A stretch of DNA of 64,000 bases from Streptantibioticus rubrisoli (GCF_024436055.1 NZ_JANFNH010000009.1:89903-153902); one strand, 5' to 3'. Numbered from the stretch's first letter, positions 1 through 9,388 are shown. The notes: generated by a model not told the origin, from the letters alone. Numbers and translations: made by a program.

Positions 1-557
1 TCCCGTAGGGCGTCGTGGTGCCGGGCGGAAGCCGTGCCGATCACCTTCGCGCCCGCGGCGTGGGCGAGTTGGACCAGGACCGAGCCCACGCCGCCGCTGG
101 CGCCGTGCACCAGGACGGTCTGTCCGGCGCGCACTCGGGCCTTGCGGTGCAGCATCTGCCAGGCGGTGATCCCATTGACCACCACGGTCTCGGCCTCCGC
201 CGCCGTGAGGCCGTCCGGGACCTCGACCGCGTCCTTGGCGTCGAGGACCACGTGACTGGCCCACCCACCGACCTTCACCAGTGCGGCCACCCGCCGACCG
301 GCCAGATCCGGATCGACGCCGAGGCCGGTCGCCAGCACCCGACCCACCAGGTCGTAGCCGGGCACGAACGGGAACGGCGGCTGGTCGTAGTACCGCCCGC
401 GACGCATCTGCTGCTCGGCGAACGACACACCGGTCGCCTCCATGGCGATCACGATCTGTCCCCGACCGGCGCTCGGCACGGCTGCTTGGCGGATCTTCAA
501 GCCTTCCGGGGCCACGATGCCCGGCAGAACGACCTGGACGAGGTGTTCGCTGCCCAT
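1..557 (-). CDS. Medium-chain dehydrogenase/reductase (quinone oxidoreductase-like), C-terminus cut off by window edge
   Basis: I translated this minus-strand reading frame by eye; it is open from an ATG at 557-555 to the left edge (about 185 codons). It shows the GroES-like half of an MDR enzyme (FVPGYDLVGRVLATG) and then the start of the Rossmann half with the nucleotide-binding stretch VLVHGASGGVGSVLVQLAHA. The family comprises NAD(P)H-dependent quinone or enone reductases and zinc-free alcohol dehydrogenases; zinc ligands are not evident in the visible half, which favours the quinone-oxidoreductase type. GAGGAGGGCGG lies just upstream of the ATG as a ribosome binding site. It is divergent from the TetR gene at 685, the usual layout for a regulator controlling its neighbour. 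The exact substrate cannot be told. Confidence 0.85.
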   Translation of the reverse strand, partial: MGSEHLVQVVLPGIVAPEGLKIRQAAVPSAGRGQIVIAMEATGVSFAEQQMRRGRYYDQPPFPFVPGYDLVGRVLATGLGVDPDLAGRRVAALVKVGGWASHVVLDAKDAVEVPDGLTAAEAETVVVNGITAWQMLHRKARVRAGQTVLVHGASGGVGSVLVQLAHAAGAKVIGTASARHHDALR

Positions 558-590
558 GACCGCCCTCCTCTTCTCGATAGGAGCTTTCGC

Positions 591-657
591 GTTCGTTATA
601 AGTTGTAACTACCGCCGCGGTGAGGGTCAATAACGTGGGTGATATCCTCTAACGAAC
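591..657. promoter_or_regulatory. Divergent promoter region with separated inverted half-sites
   Basis: The 127-bp gap between the divergent dehydrogenase and TetR genes contains gttcgtta (591-598) and its exact inverse taacgaac (650-657). They may be two half-sites or two operator copies for the TetR-family protein next door. The region is AT-richer than its surroundings, as expected for promoters. The binding function is inferred from position and symmetry only. Confidence 0.35.
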
Positions 658-684
658 CGGTTTCTGGAGAACGGGAGGCAGGTC

Positions 685-1335
685 GTGATCGACCCGGACA
701 CGAGGACTCCGAGGGAGCGGTACCGCACCCAGGTACGGGAGGAGATCAAGCAGCACGCCTGGACGCAGATCGCCGCCGCCGGGGCTTCCGCCCTCTCCGT
801 CAACGCCATCGCCAAGCAGATGGGCATGAGCGGACCGGCCCTGTACCGGTACTTCGCCAACCGCGACGAGCTGATCACCGAACTCGTCAAAGACGCCTAC
901 CGCAGCCTGGCCGACACCTTCCGCACCCGCGCCGAGGCAGGCGCGGACCTCGGCGACCTGGCGCACGCCCTGCGCGGATGGGCTCTGGAGGACCCCCAGC
1001 GCTACTTCCTCGTATACGGCACCCCCGTGCCCGGATACCAGGCGCCTGAAGACACCACGCGAATCACCTCCGAGATCATGGCCGTCCTCCTCGATGCCTG
1101 CGCCGCTGAGCAACTGCCCGACACACCCCCGTCCCCGCTCGATCCGCACCTGGCCGAGCACCGGGCTTGGGCCGGACCGCACCCTGCCCCGCCGTCAGCA
1201 CTCCGCCGCGCCCTGACCTTCTGGACCCGCCTCCACGGCGAGCTCTCGCTCGAACTCGCCGGCCACTTCACTGGTATGGGATTCGATCCCGCCCACCTCT
1301 ACGCCGCCGAAACGGAGGCCCTGACGGGCCGTTGA
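685..1335 (+). CDS. TetR/AcrR family transcriptional regulator
   Basis: 216-aa protein with an N-terminal TetR helix-turn-helix (about residues 15-60; ALSVNAIAKQMGMSGPALYRYF is the recognition region) and a C-terminal ligand-binding half of the WHG/TetR_C_13 type. GTG start at 685, with GGGAGG about 7 bases upstream. Members of this family dimerise on palindromic DNA and release it on binding a small ligand. It is divergent from the MDR oxidoreductase at 557, so the likely target is the shared intergenic region. The ligand is unknown. Confidence 0.9.
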   Translation: MIDPDTRTPRERYRTQVREEIKQHAWTQIAAAGASALSVNAIAKQMGMSGPALYRYFANRDELITELVKDAYRSLADTFRTRAEAGADLGDLAHALRGWALEDPQRYFLVYGTPVPGYQAPEDTTRITSEIMAVLLDACAAEQLPDTPPSPLDPHLAEHRAWAGPHPAPPSALRRALTFWTRLHGELSLELAGHFTGMGFDPAHLYAAETEALTGR

Positions 1336-1341
1336 CCAGGC

Positions 1342-2131
1342 GCCGCCGTCGGGGCCGCCAACGCGGAGGTGGCCAAGGAGAGCGTCACGCTGGTGCGCGG
1401 CGGGCCGCACCACTACATCGGGCATGAGCCGGGTGCCGCATGCCTGGAGCCGGAGGAGTTCCGGGTCCGCCACGCTCGGACGAGCCCCGAGGACAACTCG
1501 CAGGCCATGGTGTTCCTGTGCGGCGCCTACCAGTTCTCCGGCGAGGTCGGCAGCGGACTCCTTGACGCCCTGCCCCAGGTCCTGACCCTCTCGGCGGCCG
1601 ACGACGATCCCCTGCGGGACGTGATCACTTTGCTCTCCCGCGAACTGGTCCGGAACGAACTCGCCCAGCAGATCGTCCTGGATCGCCTCCTGGATGCTTC
1701 TCATCCTGGCCATCCGCTGCCACTTCCGCCGCAGCGCGACCGCACCCCGCTGGTACCGGGCAGCCGCGGACCCGCGCCTTGCCGCCGCACTCCGGGCCAT
1801 GCACGAGAATGCGGCTCACCCGTGGACGGTCCTCGAACTCGCCGCAATCAGCGGCCTGTCCCGGGCCGCCTTCGCACGGGTGTTCCGGGAGGCACTCGGT
1901 CAGGCCCCCATGCAGTACCTGACCGAATGGCGCATGACCGTCGACCGGGACCACCTGCGCGCCGACGATCTCACCCTGCCCCAGATCGCCGACGCAGTCG
2001 GCTACGGCTCACCCTTCGCCTTCGCCGCCGCCTTCCGCCGCCACCACGGACAACCACCCGGAACCTGGCGACAGGGGGAACGAGCGACCGCCGAAACCCG
2101 ACTGCTCGCCAACACCCACCCCGTCCCATGA
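1342..2131 (+). pseudogene. AraC-family regulator (cupin_6 type), frameshifted and N-terminally truncated
   Basis: Two frames together make one protein. The first (to about 1695) reads through a partial cupin-like ligand domain (VTLVRGGPHHYIGHEPGA ... LSRELVRNELAQQIVLDRLLD). The second (from about 1694 to the stop at 2131) starts with LILAIRCHFRRS and carries a complete AraC DNA-binding domain with two helix-turn-helix units (MHENAAHPWTVLELAAISG; LPQIADAVGYGSPFAFAAAF). Homologues are about 300 aa and continuous, and begin about 60 residues earlier, so the gene has lost its 5' end and gained a one-base slip near 1690. It lies 6 bp after the TetR gene. A residual DNA-binding fragment could still be made, but this is unlikely. 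Confidence 0.75.
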
Positions 2132-2436
2132 GCGTTGCCCCGTCGGTAAACGATCGAATGAAGACAGGCATGCCTGGCGTCCAATGAACCCAGGCCTTCG
2201 CGGCCTGCCGACGGCCCGGATCGAATGAGATCCGATGGCGGTTGATGCGAGGGTTTGCTGACAGCTAGGGGCCGATGCGCCGCCAGGGGCGAGGAAGAAC
2301 GTGGCCATTTTCTGGTCTATGAGCGGGTGTTGACCGACCGGCAGTCGACCGACAACCTCGTTCCTCGGCGAGGCCGGGATCGAGGACCCGGTTGTCTTCG
2401 AGGAGGAGGCCGGCACCTCCAGCCGTCTCCATCCGC
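2132..2436. other. Intergenic stretch, no gene recognised
   Basis: About 300 bp between the AraC pseudogene and the convergent end of the alpha/beta hydrolase. Open frames here have no recognisable domain and look like chance. Confidence 0.5.
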
Positions 2437-3237
2437 TTAAGCGCCCGAAGTTCGGCGAACTGCTCGTGTGGGAACGCGGTCCAAGAAGTCCAACAGCAGT
2501 GCGCAGAAGGCCGCGGGCTGCTCCAGTGGTGCGAGGTGCCCTGCTCCGGGGATGACTACGAGGTCGCCCGAGGCCAGGTTATGGGCCAGGTCCTCCCCAC
2601 CGCGGAAGAAGTCGGGCATGTCGTGCTCACCGACGGCCACCAGCGCCGGGAGGCGGAGACTGCGCAGCGCGTGCGGGTCTTGGCTGAGCGGGTCCTCGGC
2701 CTGGTGGGGCTCGCCATGGGCGATCCGCGCCTGTAGTTGGTTGCGCAGCATGCGGGCCGCGTGCGCTTTCACTTCGTCGCTCGCGTGCTCGAAGGTCCAT
2801 GCCTCGAGCCCTGCTTGTACGGCAGCGTCGATGTCATCGGCTTCGAGCGCGGTTCGTTCGCGGTCCCAGGCGGTTTGGAGACGCTCGGAGGGCTCCTGAT
2901 CGTGCGGTCGGTAGCCCACCAGGACCAGACCGTCGACCCGGTCGCGGGCCGTCACCGCGACCTGGAGTGACACCAGCGCGCCGAGCGAGTTTCCGGCCAG
3001 CACGAAGCGGTCGATTCCGAGGTGGTCGAGTGTGTCGAGGACGTCCGTCCATGGCACGACCTTGGGCTGGTCTTGCATGATTGCTTCACCCTGGCCGGGC
3101 AGGTCCAGGGCGATCGCGCGAACTCCAGCCTCGGCGAGCAGGGGCAAGTGCGCGCTCCACATGGTCCGGTCCGTGGGGCGGGCGTGGAGCAGCACCACTG
3201 TCCGCCCTTGACCTGCCTGATCAGCGGGCAGCAGCAT
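2437..3237 (-). CDS. Alpha/beta hydrolase
   Basis: 266 aa with the classical alpha/beta-hydrolase features: oxyanion-hole segment VVLLHARPTD, nucleophile elbow G-N-S-L-G (Ser84), acid in VGEHDMPDFF and catalytic His in IPGAGHLAPLEQP. No signal peptide or membrane segment, so probably cytoplasmic. Family activities range over esterases, lactonases and C-C hydrolases; the substrate cannot be assigned. It is the third gene of a minus-strand run after the XRE regulator and aldo/keto reductase, about 60 bp after the latter, probably in the same transcript. AAAGGA lies about 10 bases before the ATG. Confidence 0.88.
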   Translation of the reverse strand: MLLPADQAGQGRTVVLLHARPTDRTMWSAHLPLLAEAGVRAIALDLPGQGEAIMQDQPKVVPWTDVLDTLDHLGIDRFVLAGNSLGALVSLQVAVTARDRVDGLVLVGYRPHDQEPSERLQTAWDRERTALEADDIDAAVQAGLEAWTFEHASDEVKAHAARMLRNQLQARIAHGEPHQAEDPLSQDPHALRSLRLPALVAVGEHDMPDFFRGGEDLAHNLASGDLVVIPGAGHLAPLEQPAAFCALLLDFLDRVPTRAVRRTSGA

Positions 3238-3297
3238 CGATGGGAGTCCTTTCGGAAGAAGGCGGACACGGGCAGGCGGCCTGGCGGTCGGGGAAGG

Positions 3298-4197
3298 TCA
3301 TGCGGCGTCGGTGAGCTCGTCGATCTCCTGGGCGCTCAGGGTCAGTTTCGCCGCTATGAGGTTGTCTTCCAGGTGAGCGACCTTCGAGGTACCGGGAATG
3401 GGCAGCACGACTTCGCGGTGGGCGAGCAGCCAGGCCAGTGCGACCTGGGACGAGGTGGCCCCGTGCGCGGAGGCGATGCGGTCGACCCGTCCGCCCGGCT
3501 TGGCGAGTTCGCCCGCGCCCACCGGTGCCCAGGGGATGAAGCCGATGCCCTCGCGGGTGCAGTAGTCGAGGACGTCGGTGGCGGAGCGGTCGGTGAGGTT
3601 GTAGCGGTTCTGTACGGTGGCGATGGCGGCGATCCGGCGCGCCTGCCTGATCTGGTCGACGGTCACCTGGGACAGGCCGATCGCGACGATCTTGCCTTCC
3701 TCCTGGAGGTTCTTCAGCTCGCCGACCTGGTCCTCCAGTGGGACCTTGGGGTCGACGCGGTGCAACTGGAACAGGTCGATGTGGTCCAGGCCGAGGCGCC
3801 GAAGGCTCATCTCGGCCTGTTGGCGCAGGTACTCCGGACGCCCCACGGGCGGCCAGGCCTTGGGACCGAGGCGCACCGGTCCCTGATCGGTCATGAGAAC
3901 ATCGGGCCCGTTGCGGGTGAGACCGGCCTTGGTGGCGATCAGCACGTCGTCCGGGTAGGGGTGGATGGCTTCCCGGATGATCTCCTCGCTGACGTGCGGC
4001 CCGTAGGAATCCGCGGTGTCGATCAACTGGACGCCGAGTTCGACGGCACGGCGGACCACGCGGATGCATTCATCACGGTCGTCGGGTTCACCCCACACGC
4101 CCAAGCCTGTGAGCCGCATGGCGCCGAAGCCGAGACGGGCGACCTTCTTGCCGGCGATCTCGAAGCTTCCGGCGACCTGGGCAATCGAATCGGTCAT
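3298..4197 (-). CDS. Aldo/keto reductase
   Basis: 299-aa NADPH-dependent oxidoreductase with a TIM barrel. The catalytic tetrad is visible: Asp60 and Tyr65 in LIDTADSYG, Lys90 in VLIATKAGL, and His146 in LFQLHRVDP. The C-terminal [16 protein letters not shown] is the usual cofactor-binding part. The family reduces aldehydes and ketones to alcohols. Its ATG overlaps the stop of the upstream regulator gene (ATGA at 4194-4197), which implies translational coupling; the regulator probably controls this gene. The substrate is unknown. Confidence 0.92.
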   Translation of the reverse strand: MTDSIAQVAGSFEIAGKKVARLGFGAMRLTGLGVWGEPDDRDECIRVVRRAVELGVQLIDTADSYGPHVSEEIIREAIHPYPDDVLIATKAGLTRNGPDVLMTDQGPVRLGPKAWPPVGRPEYLRQQAEMSLRRLGLDHIDLFQLHRVDPKVPLEDQVGELKNLQEEGKIVAIGLSQVTVDQIRQARRIAAIATVQNRYNLTDRSATDVLDYCTREGIGFIPWAPVGAGELAKPGGRVDRIASAHGATSSQVALAWLLAHREVVLPIPGTSKVAHLEDNLIAAKLTLSAQEIDELTDAA

Positions 4198-5063
4198 GAG
4201 TGTGCGTTCTCTCCCTCTGACATGGTTTCGTGTTCGGGCGAAGCCGCACGCTGCTCGGCCAGTCGGCGCAGCAGGACCAGTGCATCGCTGCTGGCGCTTG
4301 CGGGTTCGGCGCTGTAGACGGACAGGTGTTGACCGGGGGCACTGGTGACGGCCAGCGCTTCGAAGTGCAGGTACAGGTCACCTACGTGCGGATGGCGGAA
4401 GTGCTTGTCCTCGTGCGTGCGCGGGCGGATCTCGTAGCGCGCCCACAAGGTCGCGAACGCGGGGCTGTGCACGCTGAGTTCGCCCACGACGCGCCCGATG
4501 TGCTCGTCATCGGGAAACCGCGCCGACGACGCGCGCAGGTTGTTCACGGCTATGCCTGCCGCCTTGTCCCAGTCTCCGTAGAACTCCCGGGCGAAGGGGT
4601 CCAGGAAGATCATCCGAAGCAGGTTGTCGAAACGGGCGAAACCGCGGTACAGCTCGCGGGCCAACGCGTTGGCGGCAAGGACGTCCTGGGCCGAGCCGAC
4701 CACGAAGGCGGGCACGTCACGCATACCGTCCATCAGTCGACGTAGGTCCGGGCTGACCGTCGTGGTCGACTGCGCAGACGGCCATGTGGTGGGCAGGCCC
4801 AGCCGGAACAGATGGGCAGCCGCGTCATCGTCGAGGCGCAGCGCCCGAGCGATCGCCTGGAGCACCTGCTCGGACGGATGCCGCTCGCGGCCCTGTTCGA
4901 GCCGGATGTAGTAGTCCGTGCTCACCCCGGCGAGTAGCGCTATTTCGTCCCGCCGCAAACCAGGCACCCGCCGCGAACTGTGGTCGGGGAACCCGACGTC
5001 CCGCGGCATGGTCATGGCGCGGCGGGCACGCAGATAGTCACCGAGTCTGTTGTCCGCGTCCAT
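4194..5063 (-). CDS. XRE-type helix-turn-helix regulator with MmyB-like ligand domain
   Basis: 289 aa from the ATG at 5063 ([15 protein letters not shown]); a longer in-frame extension to 5132 adds 23 residues of low plausibility. An N-terminal XRE helix-turn-helix covers about residues 25-75 ([20 protein letters not shown]), followed by an MmyB-like domain (about 100-270), a PAS-related fold proposed to bind small hydrophobic ligands. Proteins of this type commonly sit next to, and regulate, short-chain dehydrogenases or aldo/keto reductases, which matches the overlapping downstream gene here. Confidence 0.9.
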   Translation of the reverse strand: MDADNRLGDYLRARRAMTMPRDVGFPDHSSRRVPGLRRDEIALLAGVSTDYYIRLEQGRERHPSEQVLQAIARALRLDDDAAAHLFRLGLPTTWPSAQSTTTVSPDLRRLMDGMRDVPAFVVGSAQDVLAANALARELYRGFARFDNLLRMIFLDPFAREFYGDWDKAAGIAVNNLRASSARFPDDEHIGRVVGELSVHSPAFATLWARYEIRPRTHEDKHFRHPHVGDLYLHFEALAVTSAPGQHLSVYSAEPASASSDALVLLRRLAEQRAASPEHETMSEGENAHS

Positions 5064-5214
5064 GTGGACCAGGCTAGGCGTGCTGCCGGGCAGGCGGGTG
5101 GGTGGAGCGCACCCACCCAAGCCCGTCGGCACTCTTGGTCTTCACGTGCTTGCCGTCAACCGACTGCGTGACTGGTGACCGCGCGGGCGAACACCGCCTC
5201 AACGGCGTCCACTT

Positions 5215-5460
5215 GTGATGCACGCGGTGATGCCGGTGGTGGCGCTGGCCGACTGGTTGGCGGGGCCGCCCGCCCGCCCGATCAGCTGGGTGCGTGGACT
5301 GCCGTGGCTGGCCTTCCCGTTGGTGTATCTCGCGTACTCGCTGCTGCGCGGGCCGTTCGCCCACTGGTACCCGTACGACTTCCTGGACCCGCGCCAGCCG
5401 GGCGGCTACCTGCACGTGACGACCTGGACGCTGCCCGCCACGGCGGCGTTCGTCCTGTGA
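5215..5460 (+). pseudogene. Pr6Pr family membrane protein, C-terminal fragment
   Basis: 81 codons reading HAVMPVVALADWLAGPP, then two hydrophobic helices (WLAFPLVYLAYSLLRG and the final TTWTLPATAAFVL). This matches the C-terminal third of the Pr6Pr family of roughly 200-aa multipass membrane proteins. The N-terminal helices are missing: upstream sequence does not continue the family. It sits beside transposase debris, so it was probably cut by an insertion or deletion. Confidence 0.6.
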
Positions 5461-5690
5461 AGTCTCCCAGTGCCACATCATCCTGCGGCGGAACCGGTCG
5501 CCAGGAGGAAACGGGGCTGACAAGGGACCACGTCCAGATCCGCTCGTAGTCGACAGGAGGCCGCAGCAGACCAGCCCTGACCTGTCCTTGACCACATCGT
5601 GGACAGCGGCGCGAAGGGGCGGGCTTTGACTGCGGATTCTCCCCGTGGGAGACGGTTTATGGGTTTCGCCGCAGATGGAATCGGGCCGGG

Positions 5691-5890
5691 GTGACCACCT
5701 ACCGCTTCGTCGTCCTGCCCCGTCGCTGGAAAGTCGAGCGCACGATCGGCTGGTGCATGAACGCCCGCCGCAACGGCATGCGACTACGAACGCCTGCCCC
5801 AACACGCCGAAGCCCACCTGAACTGGTCACCCAACACCATGATGACCCGGCGCCTGACCCGCAAGGGCCCCCGCACGGACAGTTGGACGA
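5691..5890 (+). mobile_element. IS4/IS5-type transposase C-terminal remnant
   Basis: VVLPRRWKVERTIGWCMNARRN is the C-terminal signature of DDE transposases of the IS5/IS4 group (usual form RRWVVERTFGWL). After one frameshift the next frame continues as DYERLPQHAEAHLNWS ... MMTRRLTR, the usual end of these proteins. Only about 65 residues remain, so the element is dead. The 230 bp before it (5461-5690) holds nothing recognisable. Confidence 0.65.
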
Positions 5891-5954
5891 AGAGGTCGAC
5901 ACCGACGTCCTGAACCGGCTCGGTTTGGTTTGAGGTATCGGTACACACGATGAT

Positions 5955-5977
5955 CTAGCTTGCTAGGATGCTAGCAT
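5955..5977. promoter_or_regulatory. Repeated CTAGC/GCTAG operator-like sequence
   Basis: Just before the GTG of the ribbon-helix-helix gene lie three GCTAG/CTAGC motifs in about 23 bp (5955-5959, 5962-5966, 5970-5975), the last inside a perfect 10-bp palindrome ATGCTAGCAT (5968-5977). Short half-sites repeated at 7-8 bp are typical of CopG/MetJ/Arc-type operators bound cooperatively by adjacent dimers. Autoregulation by the downstream gene is inferred. Confidence 0.5.
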
Positions 5978-5984
5978 TCGCTTT

Positions 5985-6164
5985 GTGAGTGATGAGGAAG
6001 TCAAGCAGTTCAACGTGTACCTGCCGATCGGGCTGATCAAGCAGGTCAAGTACCGCGCCATCGAGTCGGGCATGTCGTTGTCGGCGCTCGTCGCTGACGC
6101 GCTGCGCGCCTACCTCGACGACGCCCACGCAAACAGGCAGCAATCGCCCAACAAGGAGACCTGA
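5985..6164 (+). CDS. Small ribbon-helix-helix (CopG-like) DNA-binding protein
   Basis: 59-aa protein starting at GTG 5985. The pattern is that of the ribbon-helix-helix fold: a short strand ([13 protein letters not shown]), helix A ([10 protein letters not shown]), a turn with G-M-S, then helix B ([16 protein letters not shown]). Such dimers repress their own promoters; many are antitoxins, but no toxin follows. It is one base upstream of the VOC gene, so the two are probably co-transcribed with the methyltransferase. It may be an autoregulator of this three-gene operon. Start choice: there is no clear Shine-Dalgarno sequence, so the transcript may have a very short leader. Confidence 0.75.
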   Translation: MSDEEVKQFNVYLPIGLIKQVKYRAIESGMSLSALVADALRAYLDDAHANRQQSPNKET

Positions 6165-6165
6165 C

Positions 6166-6510
6166 ATGACGACCGAAGGAATCGAGGCCGTGTTCCTGAC
6201 GACGCACAACTGGGGCAAGACGGCAAAGTTCTTCCAGGAGCTGGGCTACGAGCTGGAGTTCGCGACGGACCACAACTCCGGCCAGCTCCGCAACGGCGAC
6301 GGTCCCTACGTGTTCATCGCCGAGGTACCCGAGGACCAAGAGCCCCAGACACGGATCGTGCTGAAGGCGCCGGACGCAGACGCGTTCCGTCCCGATCCTG
6401 TCGTCGAGGTGGTCACGCCGTTCGAGGACACCCATTACAGGACCAAGGAGATGACCGTCCGCGACCCCGACGGGCGCCTGTGGAGCCTCCAGGCTCCCGC
6501 CAAGAACTGA
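6166..6510 (+). CDS. VOC family protein (glyoxalase/bleomycin-resistance fold)
   Basis: 114 aa with one vicinal-oxygen-chelate fold: the paired beta-alpha-beta-beta-beta pattern runs from IEAVFLTTHNWGKTAKFFQE to the C-terminal VRDPDGRLWSLQAP. Family members act as dioxygenases, lyases or drug-binding resistance proteins. The canonical DPDG(N) strand is present, but the usual N-terminal His ligand is replaced (VFLTT), so it may bind a ligand rather than catalyse. AAGGAG lies upstream of the ATG inside the preceding gene. Confidence 0.85.
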   Translation: MTTEGIEAVFLTTHNWGKTAKFFQELGYELEFATDHNSGQLRNGDGPYVFIAEVPEDQEPQTRIVLKAPDADAFRPDPVVEVVTPFEDTHYRTKEMTVRDPDGRLWSLQAPAKN

Positions 6511-6531
6511 CTACGGCCAAGGGGGAACACC

Positions 6532-7389
6532 ATGGCGCACGAGCAGATAGAGGAACCGGACAACACCGCAGTGCGAACCGCCCTCTGGCGGGCGATGCAC
6601 CTCCAGGTCGACCCGCCCCCGCATGTGGTCGAGGACGACATCGGCCTGCAACTGGTGGCCCCCGGCGACGAGTGGCGCGACCGCTCGGACATGGACCCGC
6701 AGGCCACCAGCGGGTTCCGGGCAGCCATCGTTGCCCGCGCTCGTTTCATCGAGGATCTGATCGCTGAGCAGGCCGACCGGGGCGTGACCCAGTACGTCAT
6801 CCTGGGAGCCGGCCTGGACACCTTCGCCCAACGCAAGCCGGAACTCGCCTCCCGCCTTCAGATCTTCGAGATCGACCAGCCCGTCACCCAGGCATGGAAG
6901 CGCCGCCGCCTTGTCGAACTCGGCTACGGCATCCCCGACTGGCTGCACCTGGTGCCGGTCGACTTCGAGGCGAGTGAAGACTGGCTGAAGAAGCTGACCG
7001 CTGCCGGCTTCGATCCCGGCCGACCAGCGGTCATCGTCTCCACCGGCGTCACCATGTACCTCACCAAAGACGCCACCGCTGCCACCCTGCGTCAGATCAC
7101 CGGGCTCGCACCCGGCTCAACGCTCGCCATGACATTCCTGCTGCCGACCGAACTTGTCGACGGCGCCGACCGCCGCGGCCTCCGGGCGAGCGAGGAAGGC
7201 GCGCGATCGTCTGGAACGCCGTTCATCAGCTTCTACACCCCGCAGGAGATGCTGGCACTGGCGCGCGGAGCCGGCTTCAAAGACGCCCGGCACGTACCGG
7301 GGACTTCGCTCGCCGAGCGATACTTCGCCGACCGGACCGACGGCCTTCGCCCGTCAAGCGGAGAGAACCTCCTGCTGGCCACCACCTGA
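6532..7389 (+). CDS. SAM-dependent methyltransferase of the leucine-carboxyl-methyltransferase (PPM1-like) family
   Basis: 285 aa. Motif I is VTQYVILGAGLDTFAQR (SAM-binding glycine loop), followed by the acidic FEIDQP loop and the VIVSTGVTMYLTKDA stretch typical of the Pfam LCM / TIGR00027 group, which is abundant in actinomycetes. These enzymes O-methylate small molecules or carboxyl groups; the substrate here is unknown. It follows the VOC gene by 21 bp with a GGGGG ribosome binding site, so RHH-VOC-methyltransferase form one short operon. Confidence 0.9.
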   Translation: MAHEQIEEPDNTAVRTALWRAMHLQVDPPPHVVEDDIGLQLVAPGDEWRDRSDMDPQATSGFRAAIVARARFIEDLIAEQADRGVTQYVILGAGLDTFAQRKPELASRLQIFEIDQPVTQAWKRRRLVELGYGIPDWLHLVPVDFEASEDWLKKLTAAGFDPGRPAVIVSTGVTMYLTKDATAATLRQITGLAPGSTLAMTFLLPTELVDGADRRGLRASEEGARSSGTPFISFYTPQEMLALARGAGFKDARHVPGTSLAERYFADRTDGLRPSSGENLLLATT

Positions 7390-7425
7390 TTCCTTGTCAA
7401 CGCCGTCCGGCCCTCGGATCCTGTG

Positions 7426-7725
7426 GTTCAAAACACCTACTCGGCCCACACGCAACTTCGCCTCGCCGGCCTGCTGGCCGCGGATCTCCGCCGCCCTTGG
7501 GAGAAGCCGGTCGAGCCCGGGCGGCTCACCCCCGCCCGGGTCCGCCGAGGGTTCAGGAACCTCCGCCCGAACCTGCCTTGTCCGGCCCGTGGGCCGAACC
7601 CAACTGGCCTGGCCCCGGCAGACCTCTTGGCTCGAAGAACCGGTACCCCGCCACCCGCTACGACGTAAGCGAAACCGTAAGACGACCCGAGACCATCGCC
7701 CAACGTGGCCGGATCGGACCATAAA
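7426..7725 (+). mobile_element. Transposase C-terminal remnant (NF041680-like)
   Basis: The frame reads AHTQLRLAGLLAADLRRPWE, then EPGRLTPARVRRGFRNLRP, and after a frameshift GRPLGSKNRYPATRYDVSET. From memory this matches the conserved tail of a transposase family common in Streptomyces. Only the last ~100 residues remain and they are frameshifted. Confidence 0.6.
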
Positions 7726-8182
7726 GAATAAGTTCAGAAGCTGTGTCACAACCTCTTTCCGCAGGTCACAGCGTTACGTAGTGCGATGGTGCCTCTTCTT
7801 GTCGTTGGGTTGTCCGTCGGTGGACGCCCAACCGAACGGCAACTAGGGGTGTTTCGCGTGGCTGTCGCGACAGGGGTGTCGGCTGGTACTCCGCCGGGCC
7901 AGGTGGGGGAGGGCGCTCCACGGTCAGAGTCATCGTCTATGCGTCATCAGCATGGTTGTCCGTGTGGACCCGCCGAAGTGGCGGGTGGATGTCCCAGTGC
8001 GTCGACCTGCCCGCCTGCGCCAGCCCAGAGTCCCGCGACGACCTTGACATCGCGGCAACTGCCAGGACTGGCATCTGCGATGGTGACGATGGCCCCCGGC
8101 GGCAATCTGCTGACATTATATCAGTTAATTCTTGAAAAATCGAAACATGAAAGTGGGTTGTGTATTCGCTATATTTGGGGCC
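7726..8182. other. Intergenic region upstream of the RdmC-like hydrolase
   Basis: About 450 bp with no gene I can recognise. The last 80 bp is AT-rich (tgacattatatcagttaatt) and holds the promoter region of the hydrolase, including TATATT at 8170-8175. Confidence 0.45.
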
Positions 8183-9112
8183 GTGGTTGAATCTGAAGAA
8201 TCGTTTGTCAGGTCCGGTGAATTACGGCTGTGGACTGAGCGGTATGGTGACCCGAAGGCCCCGGCGGTGCTGCTCATCATGGGCACCTCCGCTCCAGGCA
8301 TTGGGTGGCCAGATCAGCTGGTAGAGGTACTCGTGGCCGGTGGGCTGCAGGTGATCCGCTTCGACCATCGGGACACCGGGCGGTCCACCTGCGTGGACTT
8401 CGCCGCAAGTCCCTACACGCTGGCAGATATGGCCGCCGACGCGATAGCCGTGCTGAACGGCCACGGAATCGCTGGCGCGCATATCGTCGGAGCGTCGCTC
8501 GGCGGCGCGATCGCTCAATGGCTGGCCGTGCATCGCCCGCAGCGGGTGCTGACCCTGGCCGCGATTATGACTGGTCCGATGGGACACAACGCAGGCCCTG
8601 CCTGGGCGCGCGCCTTGGCAGGTCAGGCGCCAGATCCCGACGACCTGCCACCGGCCGCGCCCCGCCTTCTGCAACACCTCGCGTGGCGGGCGACTCTACC
8701 CCAGACCACTCGGCAGGAATTCGTGACTGCCAACCTGGAGACCTGGCGTGTACTGAACGGCAGTGTCCTGCCGTTCGACGAGCCCGCTGCACGCCGATTT
8801 GTTGAGGCCTCCTATGACCGAGCCAGCGACCATGCCGCGGCTTTCAACCACGACCTGGCCAGACGTCAGATGACCGACGACCGACGTGTCCCGCTCTCCT
8901 CAATCAAGGCTGCGACACTGGTCGTCCACGGGACGGAAGACCCCCTGCGCCCGCTGGCTCACGGCCAAGCCCTCGCCGAGCAAATTCCGCACGCCCACCT
9001 GCACGCGATCCCCGGCATGGGACACGCTTTCTTCTCTCCTGGACTGCCCCGACGAATCGGTGAAATCATCCTCACACACATAGCGCTGCCTGAGCAGGGC
9101 GAACTCGGCTGA
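8183..9112 (+). CDS. Alpha/beta hydrolase, RdmC/DauP-like methylesterase family
   Basis: 309 aa from GTG 8183; the frame is open back to an ATG at 8132, but residues before VVESEESFV do not look like part of the fold. A TATATT box 7 bp before the GTG would make the mRNA nearly leaderless. Nucleophile elbow G-A-S-L-G-G (Ser about 105), acid in VVHGTEDPLRP and His in IPGMGHAFF. The segment VIRFDHRDTGRSTCVDF is typical of the RdmC/DauP group (aclacinomycin methylesterase relatives). No polyketide genes are nearby, so its substrate is open. The Leu codon at 8222-8224 is TTA, hence bldA-dependent. Confidence 0.85.
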   Translation: MVESEESFVRSGELRLWTERYGDPKAPAVLLIMGTSAPGIGWPDQLVEVLVAGGLQVIRFDHRDTGRSTCVDFAASPYTLADMAADAIAVLNGHGIAGAHIVGASLGGAIAQWLAVHRPQRVLTLAAIMTGPMGHNAGPAWARALAGQAPDPDDLPPAAPRLLQHLAWRATLPQTTRQEFVTANLETWRVLNGSVLPFDEPAARRFVEASYDRASDHAAAFNHDLARRQMTDDRRVPLSSIKAATLVVHGTEDPLRPLAHGQALAEQIPHAHLHAIPGMGHAFFSPGLPRRIGEIILTHIALPEQGELG

Positions 9113-9388
9113 CGTCCACTTCCCGCGGGGACTCCCGGCGGCCACTCGCGCTCCGTACGGTGGCCGCACGGGCAGAGAGATGCGAGGTTGAGGCTGGTCG
9201 CGGTCGAAGACCGCGAGAGCGGGCTGTGGTTGTGTTGTGGGTGCGGCGGGCTGCTGATGCCGCGGGCGAAAGTGACGGCGGTCTTCCGCTCGTGTGTGTG
9301 CCGGTCGCGGCACTGGCGCCGGATGCGGCGGGCGAAGGCGAGGACTGAGGCGGTGCAGGTCGGCCGGACCGCCGTCTGTGACGCTGCA

